Both the position numbers and the translations under genes were made by a program. Positions 44,585 through 54,160 of a stretch of 64,000 nucleotides of DNA are shown here, piece after piece. Numbering within the stretch: the first letter of the stretch is position 1; each line of letters begins with the position of its first letter. The DNA is from CAVPJW01 sp963705525. GTDB taxonomy: Bacteria > Acidobacteriota > Vicinamibacteria > Vicinamibacterales > CAVPJW01. The notes under the pieces were generated by a model. That model was not told the origin of the DNA. It saw only the letters and a list, made by a program, of their open reading frames with translations, and made no database searches. The stretch lies in the NCBI GenBank assembly GCA_963705525.1, contig CAVPJW010000002.1, positions 1,178,001 to 1,242,000 on the forward strand. Direction: 5' to 3'.

Positions 44585-45223
44585 TCAGCGGGCCGGTTCG
44601 GTCTTGCGCTCGAATGATCTGATGATGCTTTCGGCTTCGGACCTCATCGACCGCAATCTCGCCCGTTCGGCGCCGACGATGGCGCTCAACCGTCCGACCG
44701 CCTGATCCACGTCGTCATTGACGACTACGTAGTCGTATTCGCCGAACTGGGCGACCTCGCGTGCGGCGACTTCGAGTCGCCGCCTAATCGCACCTTCGAC
44801 ATCCTTGCTCCGACCGCGCAGGCGCTGTTCGAGGACTTCAAACGACGGTGGCAGCACGAAGATGGCGGTGTGCTCCAAGCCACGGCTTCTGACCTGCTTC
44901 GCACCTTGCACATCGATCACGAGGACAAGGTCGTGGCCCGCCGCCAGCACCCGCTCGGTATCGTGCGTGCCGGTTCCATACAGGTTGCCAAAGACGTCGG
45001 CCCACTCGAGAAACTCGGAGCGGGCGATCATGGCCTCGAACTCGGGCCGCTTGATGAAATTATAGTCGACCCCATCCACTTCGCCCGCGCGGGCCTCACG
45101 GGAAGTGTAAGAGCGCGACATCCTCAGGTTGGGAACGCGCTCGACGAGGCCCTCGACAAGGGTCGTCTTGCCGGTTCCCGACGGCGCGGACACGATGAAG
45201 AGCAGCCCGCGCCTATTCGACAT
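44585..45223 (-). CDS. gmk: Guanylate kinase
   Basis: 212 aa. P-loop SAPSGTGKTTL at about 12-22, GMP-binding region SRSYTSREARAGEVDGVDYNF and YGTG, then VIDVQGAKQVR and the lid RGRSKD. It phosphorylates GMP to GDP. Its start (ATGTCGAATAG) overlaps the yicC stop by 11 bases, as expected for a coupled yicC-gmk pair. Confidence 0.96.
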   Translation of the reverse strand: MSNRRGLLFIVSAPSGTGKTTLVEGLVERVPNLRMSRSYTSREARAGEVDGVDYNFIKRPEFEAMIARSEFLEWADVFGNLYGTGTHDTERVLAAGHDLVLVIDVQGAKQVRSRGLEHTAIFVLPPSFEVLEQRLRGRSKDVEGAIRRRLEVAAREVAQFGEYDYVVVNDDVDQAVGRLSAIVGAERARLRSMRSEAESIIRSFERKTEPAR

Positions 45224-46103
45224 TCTGGACCTGCTCTCTCATCTTCTCGAGTTCGGCCTTCGTGGTGATGATCAGCTCCGAGACCGACAGCCCATCGGCC
45301 TTCGACCCCATGGTGTTCACTTCCCGGTTCATCTCCTGCAGCAGGAAGTCGAGCTTGCGACCGCACGCCTCCGGCAGGTCCACGATTGATGTCCAGTGTG
45401 CCAGGTGCCCGCGAAACCTGGCGATCTCTTCGCTGATGTCCGATCGCGCCACATTCCGGACGATCTCTTGAGCCATCGCAGCTGAATCGAGCGAAACGTC
45501 CGCCGTCACTTCGCGCACGCGCTCGGTCAATCGAGCCTCCACCGCCGCACGACCTTCGGCGGCAGCGGCGGCAATCTGCTCGACCAGCCTGGCGAGTTCG
45601 ATTCGCCTGGCGTCGAGGTCGCTTCTCAAATGGGCGCCCTCGACTTGTCTCATGCGATCCACCGCGGCGAGGCCTTCATCGATCAAACCCGACACGCGCT
45701 CACCGACACGTCCGGCCACGGCTTTCTCCGACGCTCCTGAGCAGTCACTGATCACGACGGCTTGCGGAAACCTCAGCAGGTCTCCTGGGGTCAGCGGTCC
45801 GTCCACCAGTCCGCGAGCGCGGGCTGTGTCGATGGCTGAACCGAGCGCCATCGCGAACGACTCGTTGAGCGAGACGTCGACCGCGCCTGCCTGACGAAGT
45901 TGCAGCGAAACGGCGATCTCCACGCGTCCCCGGGTTACTCGCTTCTGTACAAGCGTGCGAATCGGCGCCTCCAGATCGCCCAGCGCGGTCGGGAGGCGCA
46001 ACTGCAGATCGAGATACCGGTGGTTCAACGTTCGCACGGTCACGCCAATCGCGGCGTCATCCGCGTCACGGGATAGCGAGGCGAACCCCGTCATGCTCTT
46101 CAT
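45213..46103 (-). CDS. yicC: YicC/YloC family endoribonuclease
   Basis: 296 aa. The N-terminus MKSMTGFASL and the C-terminus GRKLDFLLQEMNREVNTMGSKA are the strongest family signatures, with VRTLNHRYLDL near residue 25-35. YicC proteins are RNases taking part in small RNA and mRNA turnover. It lies 21 bases after the ABC exporter and overlaps gmk by 11 bases. Confidence 0.95.
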   Translation of the reverse strand: MKSMTGFASLSRDADDAAIGVTVRTLNHRYLDLQLRLPTALGDLEAPIRTLVQKRVTRGRVEIAVSLQLRQAGAVDVSLNESFAMALGSAIDTARARGLVDGPLTPGDLLRFPQAVVISDCSGASEKAVAGRVGERVSGLIDEGLAAVDRMRQVEGAHLRSDLDARRIELARLVEQIAAAAAEGRAAVEARLTERVREVTADVSLDSAAMAQEIVRNVARSDISEEIARFRGHLAHWTSIVDLPEACGRKLDFLLQEMNREVNTMGSKADGLSVSELIITTKAELEKMREQVQNVE

Positions 46104-46124
46104 CGCCGGCTCACTCCGACCCGT

Positions 46125-47918
46125 TCAATCATTGACGTCGCCATGCGCCGGGGTCTCGACGAGCTCCCGCTCGGCGGTCTCGGGAGCGCGCTCATTGGCC
46201 ATCAGCTGCAGACCGTAGAGATTCGCGTAGCGACCGCCAGGCCGCGCGAGCAGCTCGTCGTGGCGGCCGATCTCCACGATCCGGCCGCGTTCGATGACGA
46301 CGATCGCGTCGGCACGCCGCACCGTGGACAGCCGGTGAGCGATCACGAACGATGTGCGATCGCGCATTAGATTGGCGAGTGCCAGCTGGACGAGCTGTTC
46401 CGACTCCGCATCGAGCGACGAGGTCGCTTCGTCGAGAATCAGGATTGGCGCATTCTTCAGCAGCGCGCGAGCAATGGCGATGCGTTGCCGCTGACCTCCC
46501 GAGAGCCGCTGTCCGCGTTCGCCGATGAGCGTCTTGTAGCCCTCAGGAAGCGTCACGATGAATTCATGGGCTCGGGCCGCGCGCGCAGCCGCTTCGATGT
46601 CCGCCATCGGAGCCCCCGGCAGCCCGTACGCAATATTCTGGGCAATCGTGTCGTCGAACAGGATCGTTTCCTGCGTGACGATCCCCACATTCGCGCGGAG
46701 AGACTTGATCGTCACGTCCCTCACGTCGCACCCGTCGATCAGAATCGACCCGCTCGTCACGTCATAGAACCGCGGGATCAGATTGACCAGCGTCGTCTTT
46801 CCCGCGCCGCTCCGGCCGACTATCGCAATCATTTGACCGGCGCGAACCGTGAAAGAGACTCCTCGCAGGATGCTGCGTCCGTGACCGTCCTCGTAGCCGA
46901 AACTGACGTTGCGGAATTCGATCGTGTGGGCCAATCGAGGCAATGGCTGCGCGTTCGGAGACTCGTGAACCTCGGAGCGGGTGTCGAGCAACTCGAAAAT
47001 CCGTTCCGAGGCTGACATCGCCTGCTGCAGGTGCGCGTTCACCCGGCTCAGCTTCTTGATCGGCCCGTACATGAAGAACAACGCAGCGAGAAATGCCGTG
47101 AACTGCCCCGTCGTCAATCGGCCGCTGGCGATCTGCTGACTTCCATACCAGAGCGCGCCTGCGATGCCGACGCCCCCCAGAAACTCCATGAGCGGCGGCA
47201 GAGCGGACAAGACGCCTGTCACCTTCATGTTCGTTCTGTAGAGTCGATGTGCGGCGGAGGCGTACTTCTCCGCCTCGCGAGCTTCGGCCCCAAAGGCCTT
47301 CACGATGCGATGCCCGGTGAAGGCCTCGGCACTGATATGTGACAAGTGCTCGAGCGATTCCTGGCTTCGTCGTGTCGTCCGCCGGAGACGCTGACCGAGG
47401 CGAACCAGGGGATAAATCACGAGCGGGGCGCCCGTCATACAGACGATCGCCAGGCGCGCGTCGTAGGCGAAGAGGAGCACGGCGTAGCCCAGAAGCGCCA
47501 GCGACTCGCGAAGCAAATCGCCGACGGTTTCCGATACGGCTCGTTGCACTTGCCCGACGTCGCTCGTCAGGCGCGACATCAGCTGCCCGGTCGTCCGTCG
47601 CGCAAAAAATCCGGCCGACTGCCCCAGAATGTGGCGGTACAGCTCGTTCCGGATGTCCATGACCACGCGCTCGCCGACATCCGCCATCAGGTATTCAGAG
47701 AAATACGAACCAACACCCTTGAGGAGATACAGACCGATGACCGTCGCGGCGACGATGCCGAGGAGCTCGCGGTTCGGCAGGACGTTGTCGAAGATCGGCT
47801 TGATCAGGTAGAGGATCGCGGCCGACGCGCCCGCATACACCAGCATCGCGACGAGAGCGGCAGCCAGCCGGCCCTTGTAGATCCGGGAATAACGAAGCAG
47901 TCGGTGGAGCGGGCTCAC
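46125..47918 (-). CDS. ABC transporter, MsbA-like lipid/polysaccharide exporter (fused permease-ATPase)
   Basis: 597 aa half-transporter. Six membrane helices in the N-terminal 310 residues; ATPase domain with Walker A GRSGAGKTTL, signature LSGGQRQR, Walker B ILILDEATSSLD and H-loop AHRLST. It resembles MsbA (lipid A and phospholipid flipping); in this context it may export a lipid-linked glycan instead. The GTG start overlaps the GT2 stop by four bases, tying it to the sugar genes, while yicC follows closely downstream. Confidence 0.88.
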   Translation of the reverse strand: MSPLHRLLRYSRIYKGRLAAALVAMLVYAGASAAILYLIKPIFDNVLPNRELLGIVAATVIGLYLLKGVGSYFSEYLMADVGERVVMDIRNELYRHILGQSAGFFARRTTGQLMSRLTSDVGQVQRAVSETVGDLLRESLALLGYAVLLFAYDARLAIVCMTGAPLVIYPLVRLGQRLRRTTRRSQESLEHLSHISAEAFTGHRIVKAFGAEAREAEKYASAAHRLYRTNMKVTGVLSALPPLMEFLGGVGIAGALWYGSQQIASGRLTTGQFTAFLAALFFMYGPIKKLSRVNAHLQQAMSASERIFELLDTRSEVHESPNAQPLPRLAHTIEFRNVSFGYEDGHGRSILRGVSFTVRAGQMIAIVGRSGAGKTTLVNLIPRFYDVTSGSILIDGCDVRDVTIKSLRANVGIVTQETILFDDTIAQNIAYGLPGAPMADIEAAARAARAHEFIVTLPEGYKTLIGERGQRLSGGQRQRIAIARALLKNAPILILDEATSSLDAESEQLVQLALANLMRDRTSFVIAHRLSTVRRADAIVVIERGRIVEIGRHDELLARPGGRYANLYGLQLMANERAPETAERELVETPAHGDVND

Positions 47919-48625
47919 TCGATGAACCGGTACTTCAACAGGATCCAGACGGCGACAAGTCCGTCACGCCAGGTGATCTTCTTGCCTTCTTCATAGCCGC
48001 GGCCATCGTAGGTAATCGGGACTTCGTAGACTCGGTATCCGCGCTTGAAGATCTTCGCGGTCATCTCCGGCTCGATGCCAAATCCGCTCGACTTGAGGCT
48101 CAGGGAGCGCAACACCTCGACGCGCATGGCCTTGTAGCAGGTTTCCATGTCGGTCAGCATGGTGTTGTAAAGAACGTTGGTCATCATCGTCAGCAGCCGG
48201 TTACCGAGGTAGTGCGTGAAGAGGAACACGCGGTGCCGTCCCAGAAAGCGCGAGCCGTAGACGACGTCGGCGCGGCCCTGACAGATCAGTTCGATCAACG
48301 ACGGGTATTCCTCGGGCGAATACTCGAGATCGGCGTCCTGGATGACCACGACGTTGCCGGTGACCTCCTGGAACCCGCGGCGAAGCGCCGCGCCCTTCCC
48401 CTGGTTGTACGGCTGCAGAAACAGCTTGAACGTGTGACGCAAGTTCAGCGCGGCTAGGACGTCTCGCGTTCCGTCGGTCGACCCGTCGTCGACGACGATG
48501 AGCTCGACGCTCATCGGAACAGCCAGGACACGCGTAATGATTTCCTCGATCGTGTCCCGCTCGTCGAAGACCGGCATGACGACCGACAGTCGCGGATCCT
48601 TGAGGATGCCTCTCAGTCCACCCAT
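47915..48625 (-). CDS. Glycosyltransferase family 2 (dolichyl/polyprenyl-phosphate sugar synthase-like)
   Basis: 236 aa. GT-A fold with SVVMPVFDERDTIEEII, LIVVDDGSTDGTRD, QPYNQGKGAALRRGF, QDADLEYSPEEYP (DXD-type metal site) and VYGSRFLG. The layout and size match DPM1-like enzymes that make polyprenyl-phosphate-mannose or -glucose; there is no C-terminal pair of membrane helices. It overlaps galE by one base and the exporter by four. Confidence 0.9.
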   Translation of the reverse strand: MGGLRGILKDPRLSVVMPVFDERDTIEEIITRVLAVPMSVELIVVDDGSTDGTRDVLAALNLRHTFKLFLQPYNQGKGAALRRGFQEVTGNVVVIQDADLEYSPEEYPSLIELICQGRADVVYGSRFLGRHRVFLFTHYLGNRLLTMMTNVLYNTMLTDMETCYKAMRVEVLRSLSLKSSGFGIEPEMTAKIFKRGYRVYEVPITYDGRGYEEGKKITWRDGLVAVWILLKYRFIE

Positions 48626-49623
48626 CAGTGCGCCGCTGGGGCGCCGTAGCCGCGCGGATGCGCCGCATGCCAGCGCCAGGCCGTCGCCACTATCTCATCG
48701 AGCTCGGTAAAGCGAGGACGCCAGCCGAGTTCGTTCCGCGCGCGGTCGCTGCCGGCATAGAGCGCGGCCGGGTCCCCAGGCCGCCGAGGACCTTTCGTTC
48801 TCGGCACCTCCCGGCCAGTGGCCCGCCCCACGGCGCTCAGGACCTCCTCAACCGAAAACGCGCGACCGTTGCCCAGATTGTAGGCCGTTGTCGACCCTCC
48901 CTGCAGCAGCGCGTTCAGGGCCCTGACATGCGCGCCGGCCAGGTCCGCTACGTGAATGTAATCGCGCAGGCAGGTCCCATCGGGCGTCGGATAGTCGTCG
49001 CCGAACACAATGAGCGGCGGACCGCCAACAGCCGCCTGAATGGCCCGGGGGATCAGATGGATCTCCGGATCGTGATCCTCGCCCAACTCACCATCAGGAT
49101 CGGCGCCCGATGCATTGAAATACCGCAGCGAGACGGATTTCATTCCGTACGCGCGATCGTAGTGCTCGAGCGCCCGCTCGATCGCCAGCTTCGAATCGCC
49201 ATAGGCGCTGATCGGGAGCTTCTGGTGATGCTCGGGGATAGGAGTTTCGAGCGGCTCGCCGTAGACCGCGCACGTCGAGGAGAACACGAAGGCCTTCACC
49301 GACTCTCGGACCATCGCATCGAGAACCGCCAGGGTGCCCACGACGTTGACCGCGTAGAACGACGCGGGATTGCGGATGGACTCGGCGATGTTGAGAAGCG
49401 CCGCGAAATGCATCACCGCGGTCACACCGTGCGCGCGGATGGTGCGCTGCACGAGATCGCCGTCTCGAATATCGCCCCGCACCAGCGGTGCGCCCAGAGT
49501 GGCCTCGGCGTGGCCGGCCGACAGATCGTCGTACACCACGACGTCGAATCCGGCTTGACGGAGAGCCTTCACCGCGTGACTGCCTATGTAGCCGGCTCCG
49601 CCGGTGACGAGGACAGCGCTCAC
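48625..49623 (-). CDS. galE: UDP-glucose 4-epimerase
   Basis: 332 aa extended SDR. The NAD-binding site is VTGGAGYIGSHAVKAL; the catalytic Ser/Tyr-Lys are in FSSTCAVYG and SAYGDSKLAIE; NLGNGRAFSVEEV is present near the C-terminus. It interconverts UDP-glucose and UDP-galactose. The GTG start follows the ugd stop with no gap, so both are surely co-translated. Confidence 0.93.
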   Translation of the reverse strand: MSAVLVTGGAGYIGSHAVKALRQAGFDVVVYDDLSAGHAEATLGAPLVRGDIRDGDLVQRTIRAHGVTAVMHFAALLNIAESIRNPASFYAVNVVGTLAVLDAMVRESVKAFVFSSTCAVYGEPLETPIPEHHQKLPISAYGDSKLAIERALEHYDRAYGMKSVSLRYFNASGADPDGELGEDHDPEIHLIPRAIQAAVGGPPLIVFGDDYPTPDGTCLRDYIHVADLAGAHVRALNALLQGGSTTAYNLGNGRAFSVEEVLSAVGRATGREVPRTKGPRRPGDPAALYAGSDRARNELGWRPRFTELDEIVATAWRWHAAHPRGYGAPAAH

Positions 49624-50919
49624 CTATCGACCTATTGAGTAGTACGTGAAACCGAGCGCCCGGATCTGCTCAGGGTTGTAGATGTTCCGCCCATCGAAGA
49701 TGACGGGAGATCGCATGAGCTTGCGCATCTTCGGAAAGTCAGGTTCCCGGAACTCATTCCACTCGGTGACGATCGCGAGCGCGTCGGCGCCCTTGAGTGC
49801 ATCGTAACTCTTGCTCGCCAGGACAATACGACTTCCGAAAATGCCGCGCGCCACGTGCTCTGCCTCGGGGTCGAATGCCTGAACCCTGGCGCCGAGCGCC
49901 AGCAGGCGATTGATGATCGTGATGGCCGGCGCTTCTCGCATGTCATCGGTCCTGGGCTTGAACGCCAGCCCCCACACGCCGATGGTCCGGCCCTTCAGCG
50001 AGCCGAAGTGCGCTTCGATACGCGTGACCAACCGCCCCTTCTGTGAGTTGTTGACCGACTCGACCGCCTTCAGAATTTCGAACTCATACCCTTGATCGTG
50101 CGAGAAGCGCAGCAGCGCCTTCACGTCCTTCGGAAAACAGCTCCCACCGTAGCCCACACCCGGGAAGAGGAAGGACGTGCCAATCCTGCGGTCCGATCCG
50201 ATCGCACGCCTGACCTGATCGACATCGGCGTGAAAGGCTTCGCACACGTTGGCGATCTCGTTCATGAAGGAAATGCGTGTGGCCAGGATGGCGTTCGCTG
50301 CATACTTGCTCAGCTCAGCGCTCGCGCAGTCCATGACGAGAGTCGGCGCACCGGTTCGCGTGAATGGCGCGTACAACTCGAGCATCAGGTCGGTCGCACG
50401 GGGATCTTCTGCGCCAATGACGACGCGGTCGGGCTTCAGAAAGTCCTCGACCGCCGCTCCCTGTTTCAGGAATTCGGGATTGCTGACCACGCTGAACGGA
50501 TGAGTGGTTTCGCGACGAATGACGTCTCGCACGCGCCCCGCCGTGCCGACCGGCACCGTGCTCTTGTTGACGATGACCTTGTAGCCGTTCATGGCGCGGG
50601 CTGTGTCTCGAGCGACGGCCAGCACATGCTGCAGATCGGCCGAACCATCTTCTCCCTGCGGCGTACCCACGGCGATGAACACGAACGTCGCTTCGCGGAC
50701 GGCGCGGCCCAGGACCGTCGTGAAATTCAGGCGGCCCTCGGCCCGGTTCCGTTTGACCATTTCCTCGAGCCCGGGCTCGTAGATCGGCATCTTCCCGCGC
50801 CGGAGGGTCCGGACCTTTGCGGCGTCCTTGTCCACGCACACCACGTCGTTGCCGTTTTCGGCGAGGCATGCGCCCAGAACCAGCCCGACATAGCCCGTTC
50901 CCACGACTGCTATCTTCAT
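49624..50919 (-). CDS. ugd: UDP-glucose 6-dehydrogenase
   Basis: About 431 aa from ATG 50919, with GGAG eight bases upstream; a GTG at 50928 is possible. N-terminal NAD fold MKIAVVGTGYVGLVLGACLA; KSTVPVGTA; catalytic cysteine in GYGGSCFPKDVKAL; C-terminal FKPRTDDMREAPA. It oxidises UDP-glucose to UDP-glucuronate, which the UDP-glucuronate decarboxylase gene at 57.9 kb can turn into UDP-xylose. First gene of the minus-strand run; divergent from the glycosyltransferase operon. Confidence 0.95.
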   Translation of the reverse strand: MKIAVVGTGYVGLVLGACLAENGNDVVCVDKDAAKVRTLRRGKMPIYEPGLEEMVKRNRAEGRLNFTTVLGRAVREATFVFIAVGTPQGEDGSADLQHVLAVARDTARAMNGYKVIVNKSTVPVGTAGRVRDVIRRETTHPFSVVSNPEFLKQGAAVEDFLKPDRVVIGAEDPRATDLMLELYAPFTRTGAPTLVMDCASAELSKYAANAILATRISFMNEIANVCEAFHADVDQVRRAIGSDRRIGTSFLFPGVGYGGSCFPKDVKALLRFSHDQGYEFEILKAVESVNNSQKGRLVTRIEAHFGSLKGRTIGVWGLAFKPRTDDMREAPAITIINRLLALGARVQAFDPEAEHVARGIFGSRIVLASKSYDALKGADALAIVTEWNEFREPDFPKMRKLMRSPVIFDGRNIYNPEQIRALGFTYYSIGR

Positions 50920-51078
50920 GCAGTGCACTCCGACGGGGGACGGGTCCGGTCAGAACGGCCGGCCCGCCTGAAATTGGTCAAGCTACCACAATGGGTTGTG
51001 CTAGTCAACATACTGATAGCCAAGGAGTTGCGGTCGGTGCACGCAAAGGCGGCCGTTTGATTTAGCATGAGGGCGCCG

Positions 51079-52236
51079 ATGACCGATCCCTCCCCAATCC
51101 GCGTTCTTGTCGACTATCGGCCGGCACTCCGCGACCGCACAGGTGTCGGGGAGTATGTCCACGAGCTTCTGAAGGGCCTCCTGCGCCTCGGGCGACCGGG
51201 TCTGAGGCTGACGGTCTTCTCGAGTTCCTGGCGCGACCGGGTCGACGCGCGGGCAAAGGTTGAGCTGGCTGGGGCGTCCTTCGTGGACCGCCGCGTGCCC
51301 GTCCGCATCTTGAACGCACTGTGGCACCGCCTCGAATGGCCCTCCGTCGAGAGGCTGACCGGGCGGACCTACGACATTACGCACAGCCTGCATCCATTAC
51401 TCCTGCCCAGCCGGACCGCCGCCGCAATCGTGACGGTCCACGACCTGCACTTTCTTGACCACGCCGAGCACGCCAGCGGCGAGATCCGGCGCGATTACCC
51501 ACGACTGGTCGCGCAGCATGCCGCGCGTGCGGACAGGGTCATCGTGCCGTCTCGCTATACCGCGATCCAAGTCGAGAATCGCCTTGGCGTGGCGGCGGAT
51601 CGCATCACGGTGTGTTCTCCGGGCGCGCCCTCGTGGGGCAATTCGGAGGCGCGACTGTGCCGAAGCGACGGATACATCCTCTTTTTCGGCACGCTCGAAC
51701 CCCGGAAGAATGTCGGCGTCCTGCTCGACGCGTATGCCCGGCTTGCGAATCAACACACGGAGGTGCCCGATCTGGTGCTCGCGGGTCGAACGTCGGAACA
51801 CGCGGCTTCCTGGCTCGAGCGCCTGGCCGTTCCCCCGCTTGCGGGGAAGGCCCGCCACTTGGGCTACATCGAGGCCTCCGAACGCCCGGCGCTCTTCGAG
51901 GGTGCTCGCGCGCTGGTTCTCCCCTCTCTGGATGAAGGGTTTGGGTTGGCGGCTCTCGAAGCCATGGCTCTTGGTGTTCCGGTCATCGCCGCACGGCGGG
52001 GAGCGCTGCCGGAATTGGTCGGGGACGCGGGACTACTCGTTGAGCCAGAACCCGAGGCTCTCGAGGATGCGATGCGACAACTCTTGAGCGACCGATCGCT
52101 CGCGTCCTCGCTCATCGAGCGCGGGCGCACCCGCTCACTCGACTACTCATGGGATCGGTCGGCCCGCATCCTCGCGGACGCATATGCCGAAACGGTTCAT
52201 CGGAGACGAGCCGAACCAGCGAGACCGCGCCGATGA
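51079..52236 (+). CDS. Glycosyltransferase family 4/1, first of the exopolysaccharide operon
   Basis: About 385 aa, GT-B fold. N-terminal VLVDYRPALRDRTGVGEYVHEL; C-terminal FFGTLEPRKNVGVLLDAY and the nucleotide-sugar site LPSLDEGFGLAALEAMALGVPVI (E-x7-E). The ATG at 51079 is favoured because GAGGG lies just upstream; ATG 51067 is the alternative. Donor and acceptor are unknown. It opens a run of overlapping plus-strand genes divergent from ugd. Confidence 0.88.
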   Translation: MTDPSPIRVLVDYRPALRDRTGVGEYVHELLKGLLRLGRPGLRLTVFSSSWRDRVDARAKVELAGASFVDRRVPVRILNALWHRLEWPSVERLTGRTYDITHSLHPLLLPSRTAAAIVTVHDLHFLDHAEHASGEIRRDYPRLVAQHAARADRVIVPSRYTAIQVENRLGVAADRITVCSPGAPSWGNSEARLCRSDGYILFFGTLEPRKNVGVLLDAYARLANQHTEVPDLVLAGRTSEHAASWLERLAVPPLAGKARHLGYIEASERPALFEGARALVLPSLDEGFGLAALEAMALGVPVIAARRGALPELVGDAGLLVEPEPEALEDAMRQLLSDRSLASSLIERGRTRSLDYSWDRSARILADAYAETVHRRRAEPARPRR

Positions 52237-53324
52237 ACATCTCGATCGATGCCCGGGAGCTCGTCGGCAACCGGACCGGCCCGGGTCGGTACCTCGCCGG
52301 CTTGCTCCAGGCCTGGTCGAGTCAACCAGACGTGCAGAGGCACAGCTTCCGCTTTTACACGCCGGCGCCTCTGACCGCAGACGACGTCTCGCGGCTTGGA
52401 GATGTCATCGTGATGCCCGGAGGATCGGGAACAGCGTGGGAACAGATCCAGCTCGCCAGGGCTCTCGCCCGGGACAAGCCTGATGTCCACTTTGCTCCGG
52501 CATATACGGCGCCGCTCGCGTCGGGCTGTCCCCTCGTCGTCGCGATTCATGATGTGTCTTTCGTCTCGCATCCCGAGTGGTTCGGCGCGCGCGAGGGCCT
52601 GCGCCGCAGATGGCTGACGCGACAGACGGCGAGGCAGGCTCGCGCAGTTCTGACCGATTCCGAGTTTTCACGTCGTGAGATCGTCGAACACTTTGGTATT
52701 CAGCCAGCGCATGTGCACGCGGTATATCCGGGGTTTGGCAGCCTCAACCTGGGCCGCGCCGTGACACGTTCGCGGACCCCGCGAGAGGATCTCGTGCTTT
52801 TCGTGGGCTCCATCTTCAACCGCCGGCACGTGCCGGATCTCATTCACGCATTCGCCGTGGTCGCAAGACGTCACCCAGGCGTTCGGCTGGAAATCGTGGG
52901 AGAGAATCGAACCAATCCCTTCGAAGACTTGGCCCGAATCGTCGACGGCGTGCAAATGAACGGCCGCGTCCGCGTCCGGTCCTATGTCGGTGAGGACACG
53001 CTTCAAGACCTCTACTCGCGTGCGCGCGCGTTCGTGTTTACGTCCGATTACGAAGGCTTCGGCATGACGCCACTCGAGGCGCTTGCAGGAGGCGTTCCGA
53101 TCGTCGTGAAGGATGTCGCGATCGCGCGGGAGATCTACGGCGAGGCGGCTCGTTACGTGATGAACCCCGGCTCTGAGGAGCTCGTGCGCGCCCTCGAGGA
53201 CATGCTGTTCAACGAGGAGAGCCGTCGTGCAGTGCTCAGCCCGGCGCCGCTGATTCTCGAGCGCTACACCTGGGAACGGGCCGCCGGCCGGACACTGACC
53301 TTGATTGAGGCGGCGCGGCGGTGA
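52233..53324 (+). CDS. Glycosyltransferase family 4/1
   Basis: 363 aa, start ATG at 52233 overlapping the previous stop by four bases (ATGA). N-terminal MNISIDARELVGNRTGPGRYL; C-terminal FVGSIFNRRHVPDLI, and FTSDYEGFGMTPLEALAGGVPIV (E-x7-E). Same fold as its neighbours but clearly diverged. Predicted to add one sugar to a lipid-linked chain. Confidence 0.88.
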   Translation: MNISIDARELVGNRTGPGRYLAGLLQAWSSQPDVQRHSFRFYTPAPLTADDVSRLGDVIVMPGGSGTAWEQIQLARALARDKPDVHFAPAYTAPLASGCPLVVAIHDVSFVSHPEWFGAREGLRRRWLTRQTARQARAVLTDSEFSRREIVEHFGIQPAHVHAVYPGFGSLNLGRAVTRSRTPREDLVLFVGSIFNRRHVPDLIHAFAVVARRHPGVRLEIVGENRTNPFEDLARIVDGVQMNGRVRVRSYVGEDTLQDLYSRARAFVFTSDYEGFGMTPLEALAGGVPIVVKDVAIAREIYGEAARYVMNPGSEELVRALEDMLFNEESRRAVLSPAPLILERYTWERAAGRTLTLIEAARR

Positions 53325-54157
53325 CCCAGAGCCCGGCCGACCTGTCGATCATCATCGTCACACACAATGCGCGCGCGGACGTGGTCCGCTGCATCGAGTC
53401 GGTTCACGCCGCGCAGACCACGACGCGCCACGAAGTGGTCGTCGTGGACAATGCGTCAACTGATGACACCGTCGATGCGATCAGGACGCGCTGGCCCGCT
53501 GTGCGGATCGTGGAGATCGGAGACAACATCGGATTCGGTGCCGCGAACAACGTCGGGATCCGCAGCACGCGGAGCGAACTCATTCTGATCCTGAATGGCG
53601 ATACGGTAGTTCCGCCCGGGGCGATCGATCGTCTCGTGATGGAGCTGGAAAGCCACCCGGATGTGGCGGCAATTGGTCCACGGATCATCGATCTCGAAGG
53701 CAGGCCCGAGCTGTCATTCGGGCCGATGATCGGCCCCTTCGCCGAAATGGCTCAGCGGCGGCTGGTTCGAGGGCTTGCACGCCGCGACTCGGCCGCATCG
53801 GAGCGCGTCGAACAGATGACGAGGGCCCGGCGCGACGTCGACTGGATCAGCGGAGCCTGCATGCTCGTCCGGCGGCGCGACGCCGAGGCGGCGGGGCTCT
53901 TTGATGAACGCTATTTCCTGTACTTCGAGGACGTGGACTTCTGTGCGGCCATTCGTCACCTGGGGCGACGAATCCTGTTCTTGCCGATCGTCGAAATCGT
54001 TCACGCCCGGGGCCGCTCAGCCGCGTCGCAACCGGCTGCCGCGAATCACGCGTACCGCCGAAGCCAACTCGCGTTCTATCAAAAGCACCATCCGTTTTGG
54101 GTTCCCCTCCTGCGGTTGTACCTGCGGCTCCGAGGAGAGGGCGCCGTGCTATCGTGA
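53321..54157 (+). CDS. Glycosyltransferase family 2 (rhamnosyltransferase-like)
   Basis: 278 aa, GTG start overlapping the previous stop by four bases. GT-A motifs: LSIIIVTHNARADVVRCIES, VVVDNASTDDTVD, NIGFGAANNVGIR, LILNGDTVVPPG, and the C-terminal DWISGACMLVRR and FLYFEDVDFC typical of WbbL-like rhamnosyltransferases. The sugar transferred is not determined by sequence. Confidence 0.9.
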   Translation: MTQSPADLSIIIVTHNARADVVRCIESVHAAQTTTRHEVVVVDNASTDDTVDAIRTRWPAVRIVEIGDNIGFGAANNVGIRSTRSELILILNGDTVVPPGAIDRLVMELESHPDVAAIGPRIIDLEGRPELSFGPMIGPFAEMAQRRLVRGLARRDSAASERVEQMTRARRDVDWISGACMLVRRRDAEAAGLFDERYFLYFEDVDFCAAIRHLGRRILFLPIVEIVHARGRSAASQPAAANHAYRRSQLAFYQKHHPFWVPLLRLYLRLRGEGAVLS

Positions 54158-54160
54158 GCC

